A stretch of DNA of 64,000 nucleotides from Clostridium sp. CAG:628 (GCA_000438415.1 FR902233.1:1-64000), one strand, 5' to 3'; shown: positions 24,936-33,118, counted from the first letter of the stretch. The notes: a model not told the origin generated them from the sequence alone. Translations and numbers: made by a program.

Positions 24936-26867
24936 CTATCTTATCTTATAATTATTTATCACACTCAAATTCTCTTTTAAAATATTCCACATTCTATCAC
25001 TTAATTCTTTCTTCCAATTATCTTCTTTTAAATTAACAAAAGGTCTAAAACTAATTTGATAAAAAGGTGTAATCCATAAAGAAAAATCTTGTTTAAAAAT
25101 TTGACTAAATTCTACATTTCTTAAAACACTAAAAATAAATTTATCAAATAAGACTTTATCATTAAGAATATAAGCCTTATTTAAATCAGTAAATTTAACA
25201 CAACCTATAGACCCATTAATAACCTCTATATCTTTAACACTTGTTGGTAAAACTAGATCTCTAATAAACCTTTTAGTATCATTATTAATAACAATTTTTT
25301 TAAGTTTATCACTATTAGAAAAATCATAACATATTCTATTTGTATTAAATATAGTATTTTCACTCATTCCTATATAAACATATTCTACATCTTTTCCAAA
25401 ATAAATAGTATTTTCTCTAAAATCACTAAAAACTTCATTTAATAATATATTCGCATCAAAATTAAATTCATCAAAATCTGCTACTTTAAACCCATCATAG
25501 AACTTATTTCTAAAAGGAAGAACATAATTCATTTCCTTATTTAACATATTAAAAACCTTATAAATATTAAAATAATAACCATATTCTTTTTGTAACTCTT
25601 CTAAATTATTTCCTAATTTATACTTATGATCAAACATTCTAAGAATTGTTAATAAAGAAACATCACTAGCAAAATAATTTGAGTAACCATATTTTTTACA
25701 TATACTACTATTACTATAAGGTTCTAAATAATTATAAACACTACTAGTAGGTACTTTAAAATATTCTAACATTTTATAAAACCAATTCTTATAATCATCT
25801 TTTTCTCCATTAAATAACAAACTTAATTTAAATGAGTCCTTTAAAATACTATTCACTTCTCTATCATAAAAAATAATATTCTTAATATCTCTACTTATAT
25901 TCTTTTCACTAATATATTTATAAATAATATTCTCTAAATAATCATGTTCATACACACTATTATATTTAATTACATAATCACTTATAGGTTTTTCCCTAAA
26001 CTTAATTTCATAATATTTAAACTTTCTATCAATTAAATCATTTAATAAATCATCAACGCAAGTAGTACTAAACTCCTTTAAAAATATACACTTTTTAATA
26101 CCTTCATCAATACTCTCTATATTCCCAATTTTAAGACTTTTAATATCATTAATAACATCATGACTACTTAAATAATTTTCTAACATAACTTCCATATAAA
26201 CAATATTACTAATACCTAATTCTTTAATATTTTCATTATCTATACCAAATAGATATAAATAACTCTTAAGTTTATTAAATTTATTTCTTATCATTTCATC
26301 TTCATTACTAACCAAAGTAATATTAGAAATACTAATTAAATCTAAATAACTACTAACCTCCAAATTAATAGCTTTCATATTACTATTTATAATAATTAAC
26401 TCATTTTTTATACTATTAATCTTTCTATAAATAGCATCTCTTTTATTAACATTAATAATGTTTCTTCTACTAACTATATCTAAAGCCTTCCACCTAATAA
26501 ATAAATCTTCTTTATAATTATTTAATAAAACAACATAATACTTTAATTTACTTAGTATAATTTCTAAATCAACATTATTCCTCTTATCACTATTATTTAC
26601 CAAATTCATAATATAATCTAATTCAATAATAGTTTTAGTAATACTATTAATATAATTATTAATAGTAACTTCACCTTGAAAGTCCACACTTGTTAAATAC
26701 CTATCACTCTTTAATAACTCTTTATAATAACTAATATACTTTTTAATCTCTTTATCTTTTGAAACATAAAACTTCTTTTCAGGCATATCAATTAAATCAT
26801 CTAAATTAATTAAAGAATTACTATTTATATTAACTTTCTTTTTAAAAATATTTTTAAACCAACCCAT
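24936..26867 (-). CDS. Large cytosolic protein of unknown function
   Basis: 643 aa, no family I recognise. No signal peptide or membrane helix; a basic N-terminus (WFKNIFKKKVN), then a long Asn/Ile/Lys-rich, mostly helical region (about 50-400). The last ~150 residues contain short strands with spacing that recalls a leucine-rich/BspA-type solenoid (LKKIVINNDTKRF..LVLPTSVKDIEVING). GAGGGG precedes the ATG. A 28-bp inverted repeat overlapping an extended -10 lies directly upstream, the same element as before the PlsC-like gene. Confidence 0.6.
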   Translation of the reverse strand: MGWFKNIFKKKVNINSNSLINLDDLIDMPEKKFYVSKDKEIKKYISYYKELLKSDRYLTSVDFQGEVTINNYINSITKTIIELDYIMNLVNNSDKRNNVDLEIILSKLKYYVVLLNNYKEDLFIRWKALDIVSRRNIINVNKRDAIYRKINSIKNELIIINSNMKAINLEVSSYLDLISISNITLVSNEDEMIRNKFNKLKSYLYLFGIDNENIKELGISNIVYMEVMLENYLSSHDVINDIKSLKIGNIESIDEGIKKCIFLKEFSTTCVDDLLNDLIDRKFKYYEIKFREKPISDYVIKYNSVYEHDYLENIIYKYISEKNISRDIKNIIFYDREVNSILKDSFKLSLLFNGEKDDYKNWFYKMLEYFKVPTSSVYNYLEPYSNSSICKKYGYSNYFASDVSLLTILRMFDHKYKLGNNLEELQKEYGYYFNIYKVFNMLNKEMNYVLPFRNKFYDGFKVADFDEFNFDANILLNEVFSDFRENTIYFGKDVEYVYIGMSENTIFNTNRICYDFSNSDKLKKIVINNDTKRFIRDLVLPTSVKDIEVINGSIGCVKFTDLNKAYILNDKVLFDKFIFSVLRNVEFSQIFKQDFSLWITPFYQISFRPFVNLKEDNWKKELSDRMWNILKENLSVINNYKIR

Positions 26868-26883
26868 ATAATCCCCTCATATA

Positions 26884-26911
26884 AAAAAGTGTACTTATTA
26901 TAGCACACTTT
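26884..26911 (-). promoter_or_regulatory. 28-bp inverted repeat over an extended -10 (copy 1)
   Basis: Ten-bp arms (AAAGTGTACT and AGCACACTTT, one mismatch) around TATTAT. On the minus strand it contains TGTGCTATAAT, an extended -10. An identical 28-bp copy lies at 30246-30273. Likely promoter plus operator. Confidence 0.7.
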
Positions 26912-26962
26912 TCTAAATATTTCAAATTAATAGTTATAATTAAATTTTCTTAACAATTAGAA

Positions 26963-27210
26963 TCAATCTTTTAAATTTCCTATAGAAACAACATAAAATC
27001 CATCATCTCTTTTATAAGAATAAGTTGTCCCTGTAAATAGCATTAAAATTAAAGCTCACCACACTTTTCAATATCTATGCGTTTTGTAGATTTTAAAAGG
27101 TTTTTTGCTGCTTCATCAATATATGCAGAACCTAATTTAATTTCAACATCACCCATTATTTCCATCAATTATCCCAATTCATTTTCAATTAATCTTGGTA
27201 AATATTTCAT
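26963..27210 (-). pseudogene. Deletion remnant of a DUF4143-type AAA ATPase
   Basis: Minus-strand fragments in order: ATG 27208 opens MKYLPRLIENELG then stops. A second fragment reads GDVEIKLGSAYIDEAAKNLL then stops. A third reads LFTGTTYSYKRDDGFYVVSIGNLKD to a stop at 26963-26965. These match the extreme N-terminus (YLPR.I..EL) and the extreme C-terminus (EIKLG, GT.Y.Y.R.DG.Y..PIG.L.D) of the ~430-aa ATPases with a C-terminal DUF4143 domain. The Walker motifs and most of the body are gone. Confidence 0.75.
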
Positions 27211-27271
27211 ACTTTATTCTTTATTCAAAAAAAATATTAAACCATTTTTTATATAAAAAAAATTTACATTT

Positions 27272-27307
27272 TGAGAAAAAAAGAAAGCCTTAACTTAAAG
27301 CTTTCTT
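27272..27307 (-). terminator. Terminator of the histidine kinase gene
   Basis: Minus-strand AAGAAAGC / GCTTTCTT stem followed by seven T; it overlaps the end of the gene. Confidence 0.8.
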
Positions 27308-29038
27308 AATATTATTTATAATATCATTAATATCTAATTCTTCACTAACAAACATATCTACATAATCTATATTTTCATCATTACCTATAGCCATAATTTT
27401 AATATTACTAGATATATCTTCTTTTATAGTTCTAACTAACTCTTCTAGTTTAACATCACTAATATATTTATCAATAATTACAACATCATAGTCTACTCTC
27501 TTTAACTCTTTTATTGCTTCTACCCCATTACTAAAATCATTCACTTTTATTTCATACTTCATAATACTATTCTTTAAAAATGCTCTGATCATATTACTAC
27601 TATGTATAATCATTATATTAACACTACTTAAATCTAACTTAGTACTAGTATCCACTAAACTCTCATGAAGAAATACTTTAAACTCACTTCCTTTACCTAA
27701 TTCTGAAGTAATACTTATATTTCCTCCGAGAATATTAACTAAATTTTTAGTGATAAATAATCCTAAGCCTAAACCTAAAGTATCACTATTCTTTTCTAAC
27801 TTACCAAATTTATTAAATATTAAATCAATATTCTCTTCACTAATTCCTTTACCAGTATCCTTTACTACTATTTCAATATCACACTTATCTTTCTTAACAC
27901 TACTACTTACACTAACTTCTATTTTACCCTTATCAGTATATTTAATAGCATTGCTAAGTAAATTACTAACTATTTGTTTAACTTTATCCTTGTCTCCGTA
28001 AACAACATCAGGTAACTCACTATAATTACTTACAATTTCTACATCTTTATTAGTAAGTCTCTTTTTATTTAAATTAATTATATCTTCTATAACCTCTTTA
28101 GGATTATACCCACTTATTAAAATATCCACATTTCCACTTTCAATTTGAGAAACATTAATTATTCCATTACAAACATCTAACAAACTATTTGTAGAATTAA
28201 CTAAACCATTAAGTACATCCTTACTTTCTTCACTCAAATTATCTTCCATTTCTATTACACTTGCACATCCTATTATCTGATTCATAGGTGTTCTAATTTC
28301 ATGTGACATACTCCTTAAAAATTCACTTTTAACCAAGTTGGCATTTTCTAAGTTGTCTTTAGCTAGCTCTAGTTCATTTATCAGTTTAATATCTGGATTT
28401 TCTATAGTAAAATACATTATAAAATTATCTATCGTTAACCCAATAGAAATAATTATTAAATAAGGATTAACTGAAAACAATATAGCAATTAAAATAGCAG
28501 TAAAAATAATTACAAAAACTGGTAAATGTTTTATATTAATTTTCTTTAAGTTAAATAAAACAATTAACAAAGAAACTAAAATATAAAATAAACAAAATAT
28601 AATTGATAATATAACCGCTTCTCCTTGTGCAGTTTGATGTATACTATCTTTAATAATTAAGTCAATTTTAGAATTAAAAACCACTACAAACATTATAATA
28701 TCCAAAACTATAACAGATGTACTAACCTTTTTTAATAACCTCTTAAATCTTTTTCTTTCTTTATAAGTTATAACAAAAATATATAACATTAATGAAGAAG
28801 ACCAAATAATTAAAAACACATAATCAAGTTTGTTTAATAAGGAAACTAAACTAACATTATAATTAGTGTAATAATTATAAAACAAAAGGGATACTAAAGC
28901 ACTATCCATTAAAATAGAAAAAATCATTAAAATATAAATACTATTTTCTAATAAATGTACTCTTTTCTTAGAAAAATAAATAACAAGCAAAACAAATGAA
29001 AGCAAAAACGCTGTCACTGGTAAATACAAATTTGGCAC
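27290..29038 (-). CDS. Hybrid sensor histidine kinase with degenerate receiver
   Basis: 582 aa. About seven N-terminal membrane helices (1-210), then HisKA with SHEIRTP (about 247-253, phospho-His), HATPase with NLLSNAIKYT (N box), DTGKGIS (G1) and GLGLGLF (G2). The last ~115 residues have a receiver fold: the first strand reads IMIIHSSN, where active receivers have an acidic pair (DD), so Mg binding should fail, though an Asp remains in VVIIDKY. It is probably a pseudo-receiver. I chose the GTG at 29038 with GGGAG 8 nt upstream. No response regulator gene is adjacent. Confidence 0.87.
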   Translation of the reverse strand: MPNLYLPVTAFLLSFVLLVIYFSKKRVHLLENSIYILMIFSILMDSALVSLLFYNYYTNYNVSLVSLLNKLDYVFLIIWSSSLMLYIFVITYKERKRFKRLLKKVSTSVIVLDIIMFVVVFNSKIDLIIKDSIHQTAQGEAVILSIIFCLFYILVSLLIVLFNLKKINIKHLPVFVIIFTAILIAILFSVNPYLIIISIGLTIDNFIMYFTIENPDIKLINELELAKDNLENANLVKSEFLRSMSHEIRTPMNQIIGCASVIEMEDNLSEESKDVLNGLVNSTNSLLDVCNGIINVSQIESGNVDILISGYNPKEVIEDIINLNKKRLTNKDVEIVSNYSELPDVVYGDKDKVKQIVSNLLSNAIKYTDKGKIEVSVSSSVKKDKCDIEIVVKDTGKGISEENIDLIFNKFGKLEKNSDTLGLGLGLFITKNLVNILGGNISITSELGKGSEFKVFLHESLVDTSTKLDLSSVNIMIIHSSNMIRAFLKNSIMKYEIKVNDFSNGVEAIKELKRVDYDVVIIDKYISDVKLEELVRTIKEDISSNIKIMAIGNDENIDYVDMFVSEELDINDIINNIKKALS

Positions 29039-29093
29039 ACTACCCACTCCCTCTAACTTATCCTAAGTATATAACATAATAATGATTTTTGCA

Positions 29094-29120
29094 AGAAAAA
29101 AACACTATTTTTTTAGTGTT
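29094..29120 (-). terminator. Terminator of PlsC-like gene
   Basis: Minus-strand AACACTA / TAGTGTT stem followed by a T run; overlaps the gene end. Confidence 0.8.
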
Positions 29121-30229
29121 TTACAAAATACTTCTTCTTCACTAACTATAAGTTTATCAGTACATTCTGTTGTTTTTTCAGACTCTAAGTAAAAGTATGG
29201 AGTGGCTTTAATAGTCTCTTCTAAATATTTATCCCACTCTTCATATATTGAAGAAGAACACTCTTTAAAAGTATTATCAGGATGTTTACTAATCATATCA
29301 AATTTTTCAGTAGCCATAATGTCTCTAATTCTTTCAGTAACTACTTCCTTTTCTATAGTAGTCATTCTTTGTAAATAATTTATAACCACTTTTAATACAT
29401 GTTCATTTTCTTCATTAAGAAGACATTTTATATCATATACTACTTTTAAACACATACTACTTATTTGATTTAATAAATTATTAAAATCATTTTCATTCTG
29501 TTTATTATTTAATTCACTAACAATATTCTTAATATTAACCAACTCATTTTTAATACTTAAATATTGAACACCATCAAAAATTAATATATCATTTGCTTTA
29601 TTAATATACTTATTTAATTTCTTAATAATTAAATCTATATCTTCTAAAGTAACATCATTAACATCAATTCCATCTAACATTCTTGAATAACACTTATTAC
29701 CAACTTTATAAGTTATTATAGGTACAACTAGAGCATTATTTTCTTTAGCAATTTCATAAAATCCCCAATGCAAATTATACATTAATTTATTAGGTGATAA
29801 ATTCCAAGTAGCTTCAGGAAATATTAAAATATTACTACCATACTCTATTACCTTATTCATCTTACTTTTCATAGCATTTCTACTTTCTTTATCATATCTA
29901 TCAACTAATTGAGAACCATATAACCATAAAAAGAAACCATCCAAAGTATTATAAAATAAGTCAATATTACCAACTACAAAGTATGCATTACATTTAGCAG
30001 TCAAAACAGTATTAACCGCGTCATCCTTAAATGAATGAGATGCAATATATATAACTGGTCTATCAGTTCCTTTAAATTCTTTCTTTTCAATTTCTAATTT
30101 TAACTTATTACTTAAAGCTAACATTTTCCATAGTAATGGTCTAATTTTATTTCTAACCATAACTCCATTCTTAGATATAGTATTTTCTGGATTATTATCA
30201 CTCATATACTTTAAAAAACTATTATTCAT
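29105..30229 (-). CDS. PlsC-like acyltransferase with long C-terminal extension
   Basis: 374 aa. Residues about 50-190 match lysophosphatidic acid acyltransferases: IASHSFKDD (HX4D, about 63-71), a middle block SRNAMKSKMNKVIEYGSN and IFPEATWN (FPEGT equivalent, about 137-144). The remaining ~180 residues are helical and charged with no known domain. No membrane helix is obvious, so it may associate peripherally. Role: acylation of a glycerophosphate-type lipid or other acceptor. The promoter carries a 28-bp inverted repeat shared with the unknown gene at 24936. Confidence 0.8.
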   Translation of the reverse strand: MNNSFLKYMSDNNPENTISKNGVMVRNKIRPLLWKMLALSNKLKLEIEKKEFKGTDRPVIYIASHSFKDDAVNTVLTAKCNAYFVVGNIDLFYNTLDGFFLWLYGSQLVDRYDKESRNAMKSKMNKVIEYGSNILIFPEATWNLSPNKLMYNLHWGFYEIAKENNALVVPIITYKVGNKCYSRMLDGIDVNDVTLEDIDLIIKKLNKYINKANDILIFDGVQYLSIKNELVNIKNIVSELNNKQNENDFNNLLNQISSMCLKVVYDIKCLLNEENEHVLKVVINYLQRMTTIEKEVVTERIRDIMATEKFDMISKHPDNTFKECSSSIYEEWDKYLEETIKATPYFYLESEKTTECTDKLIVSEEEVFCKTLKK

Positions 30230-30245
30230 AATTTTCCCCCTTAAT

Positions 30246-30273
30246 AAAAAGTGTACTTATTATAGCACACTTT
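30246..30273 (-). promoter_or_regulatory. 28-bp inverted repeat over an extended -10 (copy 2)
   Basis: Identical over all 28 bp to the element at 26884-26911, and likewise placed just upstream of a minus-strand gene (PlsC-like). TGTGCTATAAT lies on the minus strand. Confidence 0.7.
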
Positions 30274-30288
30274 AACTTATTATGCAAA

Positions 30289-31884
30289 TTATAAGTTTTT
30301 AGTTAACTTTAAATTTTCCACTACTCCAGTACCCATATCTAATAAAACATCCGCATCTAATATTTCATTATATTTTCTATTATGTGAAATACTTATAATA
30401 GTGCCCTCATAGCCTCTAATTAGTTCATATATTAAATTAAGTGCTTCTTTATCAAGATGATTGGTAACTTCATCCAATATTAACACATTAGTTTTTAAAA
30501 GTGCTAGTTTTATAATAGCTAACCTAGTTCTTTCTCCAGGTGATAATTTAGAATAAATTTTATCTTTATCTTCATAACTAATACCTATTTTTTCAAGCAA
30601 TGTAAACACTAAAGAATAATTAACATTAACCATATTTTCTGTAAGATATTCTATAACAGAATTATTACCTTCTAACAAAGTATTTTGTGAAATATATCCC
30701 ATTTTAACTTTAGAACCCACAATAACTTTTCCACTTATTGGTTCTATTTCTCCTAAGATAGTTTTGATTAAAGTAGTTTTTCCACTTCCATTATAACCGT
30801 TAATTTGTAGTTTCACACCATACGGTATAGTAAGGTCTATGGCTTTAGTTTTAAACGTATCATATCCACATATAACTTTATCTAAAACTATATCTTTATT
30901 TCCCTTGTCATCATCTAACTCAAAAAATACATCAATTGGTTTCTTTTCCTCAAAATTAGGAACATCTAATTTATCTAAAATTCTAGTTATTCTCTTAATA
31001 TTAGAAGTGCTTGTTCTTTCTTTAGCGTAATTGTTAGCTATCTTATCATTATCGTTATGCGCTCTTTTAGTATTACCAGAACTCACCCATCTCTTAGCCT
31101 TCTCTAATTCACTTTTAAGCCTTTCCTTTTCTTCTTTAGTTTTATAATATTCTTCTCTTTTTCTAATATATTCATTCTCTTTAGTAATTAAATAATTATT
31201 ATAAGACATATTATATTCCTTAATTTTACCATTACCTAATTCAAATATTTTATTTACTATATTATTAAGAAAAAACTCATCATGTGACACAATAATCATT
31301 TTTTTATTGCTTTTCTTTAAATATTTTTCTAACCAAGTTATTGCTTCTATATCTAAATTATTAGTAGGCTCATCCAGTAATAATATATCTCTATTAGAGA
31401 TTAACAACTCCATTAATAATACTTTGATTTTTTCTCCACCAGATAATGTTTTAATTTTAGTATTAAGTGATGCACGCAAGTTTAGTCCATTTTTTATAAT
31501 TTCTAAATTACTTTCAAAATTATATCCATCTAAACTTAAAAATTCATTATAAAGAAGAGTATACTCTTCCATTTTATCTTCCGTTAAATCTAAAGATAAT
31601 TTATCTAAAGTACTTTCTAATTCTTTAATTTTAGTTACTTCTTCAATATATTCAAATATAGAACATTCATAATACTTTTCTTCAATTTCCTGTTTCAAAT
31701 AACCAATTGTTTCGCCGTCTGTTTTAACATTTCCTTTATTATTGGATATAGTTTTCAAAAGCGTACTTTTTCCACTTCCGTTTTTTCCTACTAAACCAAC
31801 TTTATCTGCAGTATTTAATTTAAAAGATACATTATCTAATATTATATTCCCATTATATTCCACTTTTACATTATTAACTATCAT
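30289..31884 (-). CDS. ABC-F protein (ribosome-associated ATPase, possible antibiotic-resistance type)
   Basis: 531 aa, soluble, two ABC domains and no membrane helix. Domain 1: GKNGSGKS (about 33-40), LSGGE, LLLDEPTNNLD. Domain 2: GYNGSGKT, LSPGERTRL, ILDEVTNHLD. The inter-domain linker (about 230-310) is long, helical and charged with a KRAHNDNDK tip region, as in resistance-type ABC-F factors that reach the peptidyl transferase centre. ABC-F proteins act on the ribosome, not in transport. I chose the ATG at 31884, after GAGGAG; it overlaps the E1 gene by 11 nt. By context a candidate self-protection factor of the upstream peptide pathway. An EttA/Uup-like housekeeping role is the alternative. 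Confidence 0.87.
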   Translation of the reverse strand: MIVNNVKVEYNGNIILDNVSFKLNTADKVGLVGKNGSGKSTLLKTISNNKGNVKTDGETIGYLKQEIEEKYYECSIFEYIEEVTKIKELESTLDKLSLDLTEDKMEEYTLLYNEFLSLDGYNFESNLEIIKNGLNLRASLNTKIKTLSGGEKIKVLLMELLISNRDILLLDEPTNNLDIEAITWLEKYLKKSNKKMIIVSHDEFFLNNIVNKIFELGNGKIKEYNMSYNNYLITKENEYIRKREEYYKTKEEKERLKSELEKAKRWVSSGNTKRAHNDNDKIANNYAKERTSTSNIKRITRILDKLDVPNFEEKKPIDVFFELDDDKGNKDIVLDKVICGYDTFKTKAIDLTIPYGVKLQINGYNGSGKTTLIKTILGEIEPISGKVIVGSKVKMGYISQNTLLEGNNSVIEYLTENMVNVNYSLVFTLLEKIGISYEDKDKIYSKLSPGERTRLAIIKLALLKTNVLILDEVTNHLDKEALNLIYELIRGYEGTIISISHNRKYNEILDADVLLDMGTGVVENLKLTKNL

Positions 31885-32896
31885 ATTTAGCACACTCCTC
31901 ACATGTATTATTTTTACTCCAATTGATAATCTGTGTTTCATATGTTGCAAAATTAAACATCATTGTTTTACCTTTTAAATTATAACTTATATAATTATTA
32001 AAGTATTTCACAATTTCATTTGTAATTATAGATGAAATCATTGCACACATTGGTCCATATGATGGAACAACTTTAACATTCTGTAACGGAATATCTGTCG
32101 TTTCTTTATCTATACATTTTAAACAAGCAGTTTCGTGTGGAATAACAAATGGTCCTATCATTGCAATGTGTTCTGCAAAACCTGCAAAAATAACGGGTTT
32201 ATTTTCATTAACACAAATATCATTGATTAACCTTCTAATAACTCTAAATGGTTTATCCAATGTACATATAACAATATCACATTCCTGTACTTCATGCAAT
32301 ATTTTTTCTTTGTTATCTATCATAATATTCTTAATAACAATATTTCCTTTTAATTTGCTAGCTAACACTTCAGTTTTATTTTTTCCCACATCGTTTTCTG
32401 AATACGGATATTGACGTATTAAATTACTACATTCTACTATATCGTTATCCACCAAAATAAAATTTTCAAACCCTGCTCTTGAAAGCATAAATGCGACATT
32501 AGCGCCTACTCCACCTAATCCTAAAATTAATATTTTTTTATTAGCAAATAATTCTTTATTTTGTTTAAAATCATTTGTAAATAATGAAAAAAATAAATCT
32601 TGTCTACTGTATTTGTTATCACATAATGCCTCATATTTTTCATTTTCAATAATCAATTTTTCTTCAAATAAATAGCTAATTACATCTTTAAGTTCAGATT
32701 TGCTCACATTCGTTTCTTTAGAAACTTTTTCTATAAGCTTTTCTTCATTAATTGGTTCTTTCAAGTTTTCAATTAACAATAAAAATACATCGCTTTGATA
32801 CTCTATTTCTTTACCAGTTTCTTTAAAGTTTCCCATTCTTACTACTTTATTAATTTTATCCACATAAAATGGTTTTGTTGTATTTAGTATAAGCAT
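31874..32896 (-). CDS. MccB/ThiF-like E1 adenylating enzyme with RRE-like N-terminus
   Basis: 340 aa, close to MccB (about 350). Residues ~1-95 form a winged-helix/PqqD-like domain (EINEEKLIEKVSKETNVSKS pattern), the position of the peptide-binding clamp in MccB. Residues ~110-340 are the E1 fold: LGLGGVGANVA (ATP loop), VDNDIVECSNLIRQ (DxD and Arg), and the structural zinc pairs CLKC and CEEC. Such enzymes adenylate the C-terminal carboxylate of a peptide or carrier protein. No ThiS/MoaD-like carrier is encoded nearby; instead a 21-codon gene sits directly upstream. Codons such as CGT and CCG stand out against the AGA/CCA-biased neighbours, hinting at transfer. GGAGG precedes the ATG. Confidence 0.88.
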   Translation of the reverse strand: MLILNTTKPFYVDKINKVVRMGNFKETGKEIEYQSDVFLLLIENLKEPINEEKLIEKVSKETNVSKSELKDVISYLFEEKLIIENEKYEALCDNKYSRQDLFFSLFTNDFKQNKELFANKKILILGLGGVGANVAFMLSRAGFENFILVDNDIVECSNLIRQYPYSENDVGKNKTEVLASKLKGNIVIKNIMIDNKEKILHEVQECDIVICTLDKPFRVIRRLINDICVNENKPVIFAGFAEHIAMIGPFVIPHETACLKCIDKETTDIPLQNVKVVPSYGPMCAMISSIITNEIVKYFNNYISYNLKGKTMMFNFATYETQIINWSKNNTCEECAKYDS

Positions 32897-32911
32897 TTTA
32901 TCCTCCTATAT

Positions 32912-32939
32912 AATGATAAAAGCTCAATTAATGAGCTTT
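32912..32939 (-). terminator. Hairpin between peptide gene and E1 gene (attenuator-like)
   Basis: Minus-strand AAAGCTCA / TGAGCTTT stem with a 5-nt loop and a short TTTTATC tail. The tail is weak, so partial termination or RNA processing that keeps peptide mRNA in excess is likelier than full termination. Confidence 0.5.
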
Positions 32940-32941
32940 AA

Positions 32942-33007
32942 TTAACAGTGTTGGTCTACATGACAAGAAAATTTTGCAACTGTTACTTTTTTTACGTTAA
33001 TTTTCAT
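32942..33007 (-). CDS. 21-residue peptide, candidate RiPP precursor
   Basis: ATG 33005-33007 to TAA 32942-32944. GGAGGT lies 7 nt before the ATG, a stronger ribosome site than most genes here. The peptide begins MKINVKKVTVAKF and ends SCHVDQHC. The basic, beta-prone first half looks like a leader bound by an RRE; the last eight residues form a near-symmetric C-H-x3-H-C core with a free C-terminal Cys. The E1 gene follows after 45 nt and a hairpin. MccA-type precursors are also very short but end in Asn. The alternative is a regulatory leader peptide controlling the downstream ABC-F gene by attenuation. Confidence 0.7.
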   Translation of the reverse strand: MKINVKKVTVAKFSCHVDQHC

Positions 33008-33053
33008 ATAATCTACCTCCTACCAACTGAAGTCAAATCACTTCTTGAAAAAT

Positions 33054-33082
33054 ATTATAGCACACATAACTTACTATGTAAA
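33054..33082 (-). promoter_or_regulatory. Promoter of the peptide/E1/ABC-F operon
   Basis: Minus-strand TTTACA (33077-33082), 17 nt, TATAAT (33054-33059) preceded by TGTGC (extended -10). Confidence 0.8.
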
Positions 33083-33110
33083 TAGTAAGTTATTCATAGT
33101 TAGTAAGTTA
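33066..33110. promoter_or_regulatory. Operator array over the -35 of the peptide operon
   Basis: Perfect inverted repeat of ATAACTTACTAT (33066-33077) and ATAGTAAGTTAT (33082-33093) around GTAA, with the -35 box in its centre. TAGTAAGTTA occurs again at 33101-33110, 18 bp from the copy at 33083-33092. Looks like a dimer site plus an extra half site for a dedicated regulator, not encoded next to it. Confidence 0.75.
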
Positions 33111-33118
33111 CGACAAAG

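Noticed and set aside
31742..31978. Plus-strand open frame antisense to the ABC-F and E1 genes
   Set aside because: Low-complexity hydrophobic translation, no ribosome site, opposite to well-supported genes.
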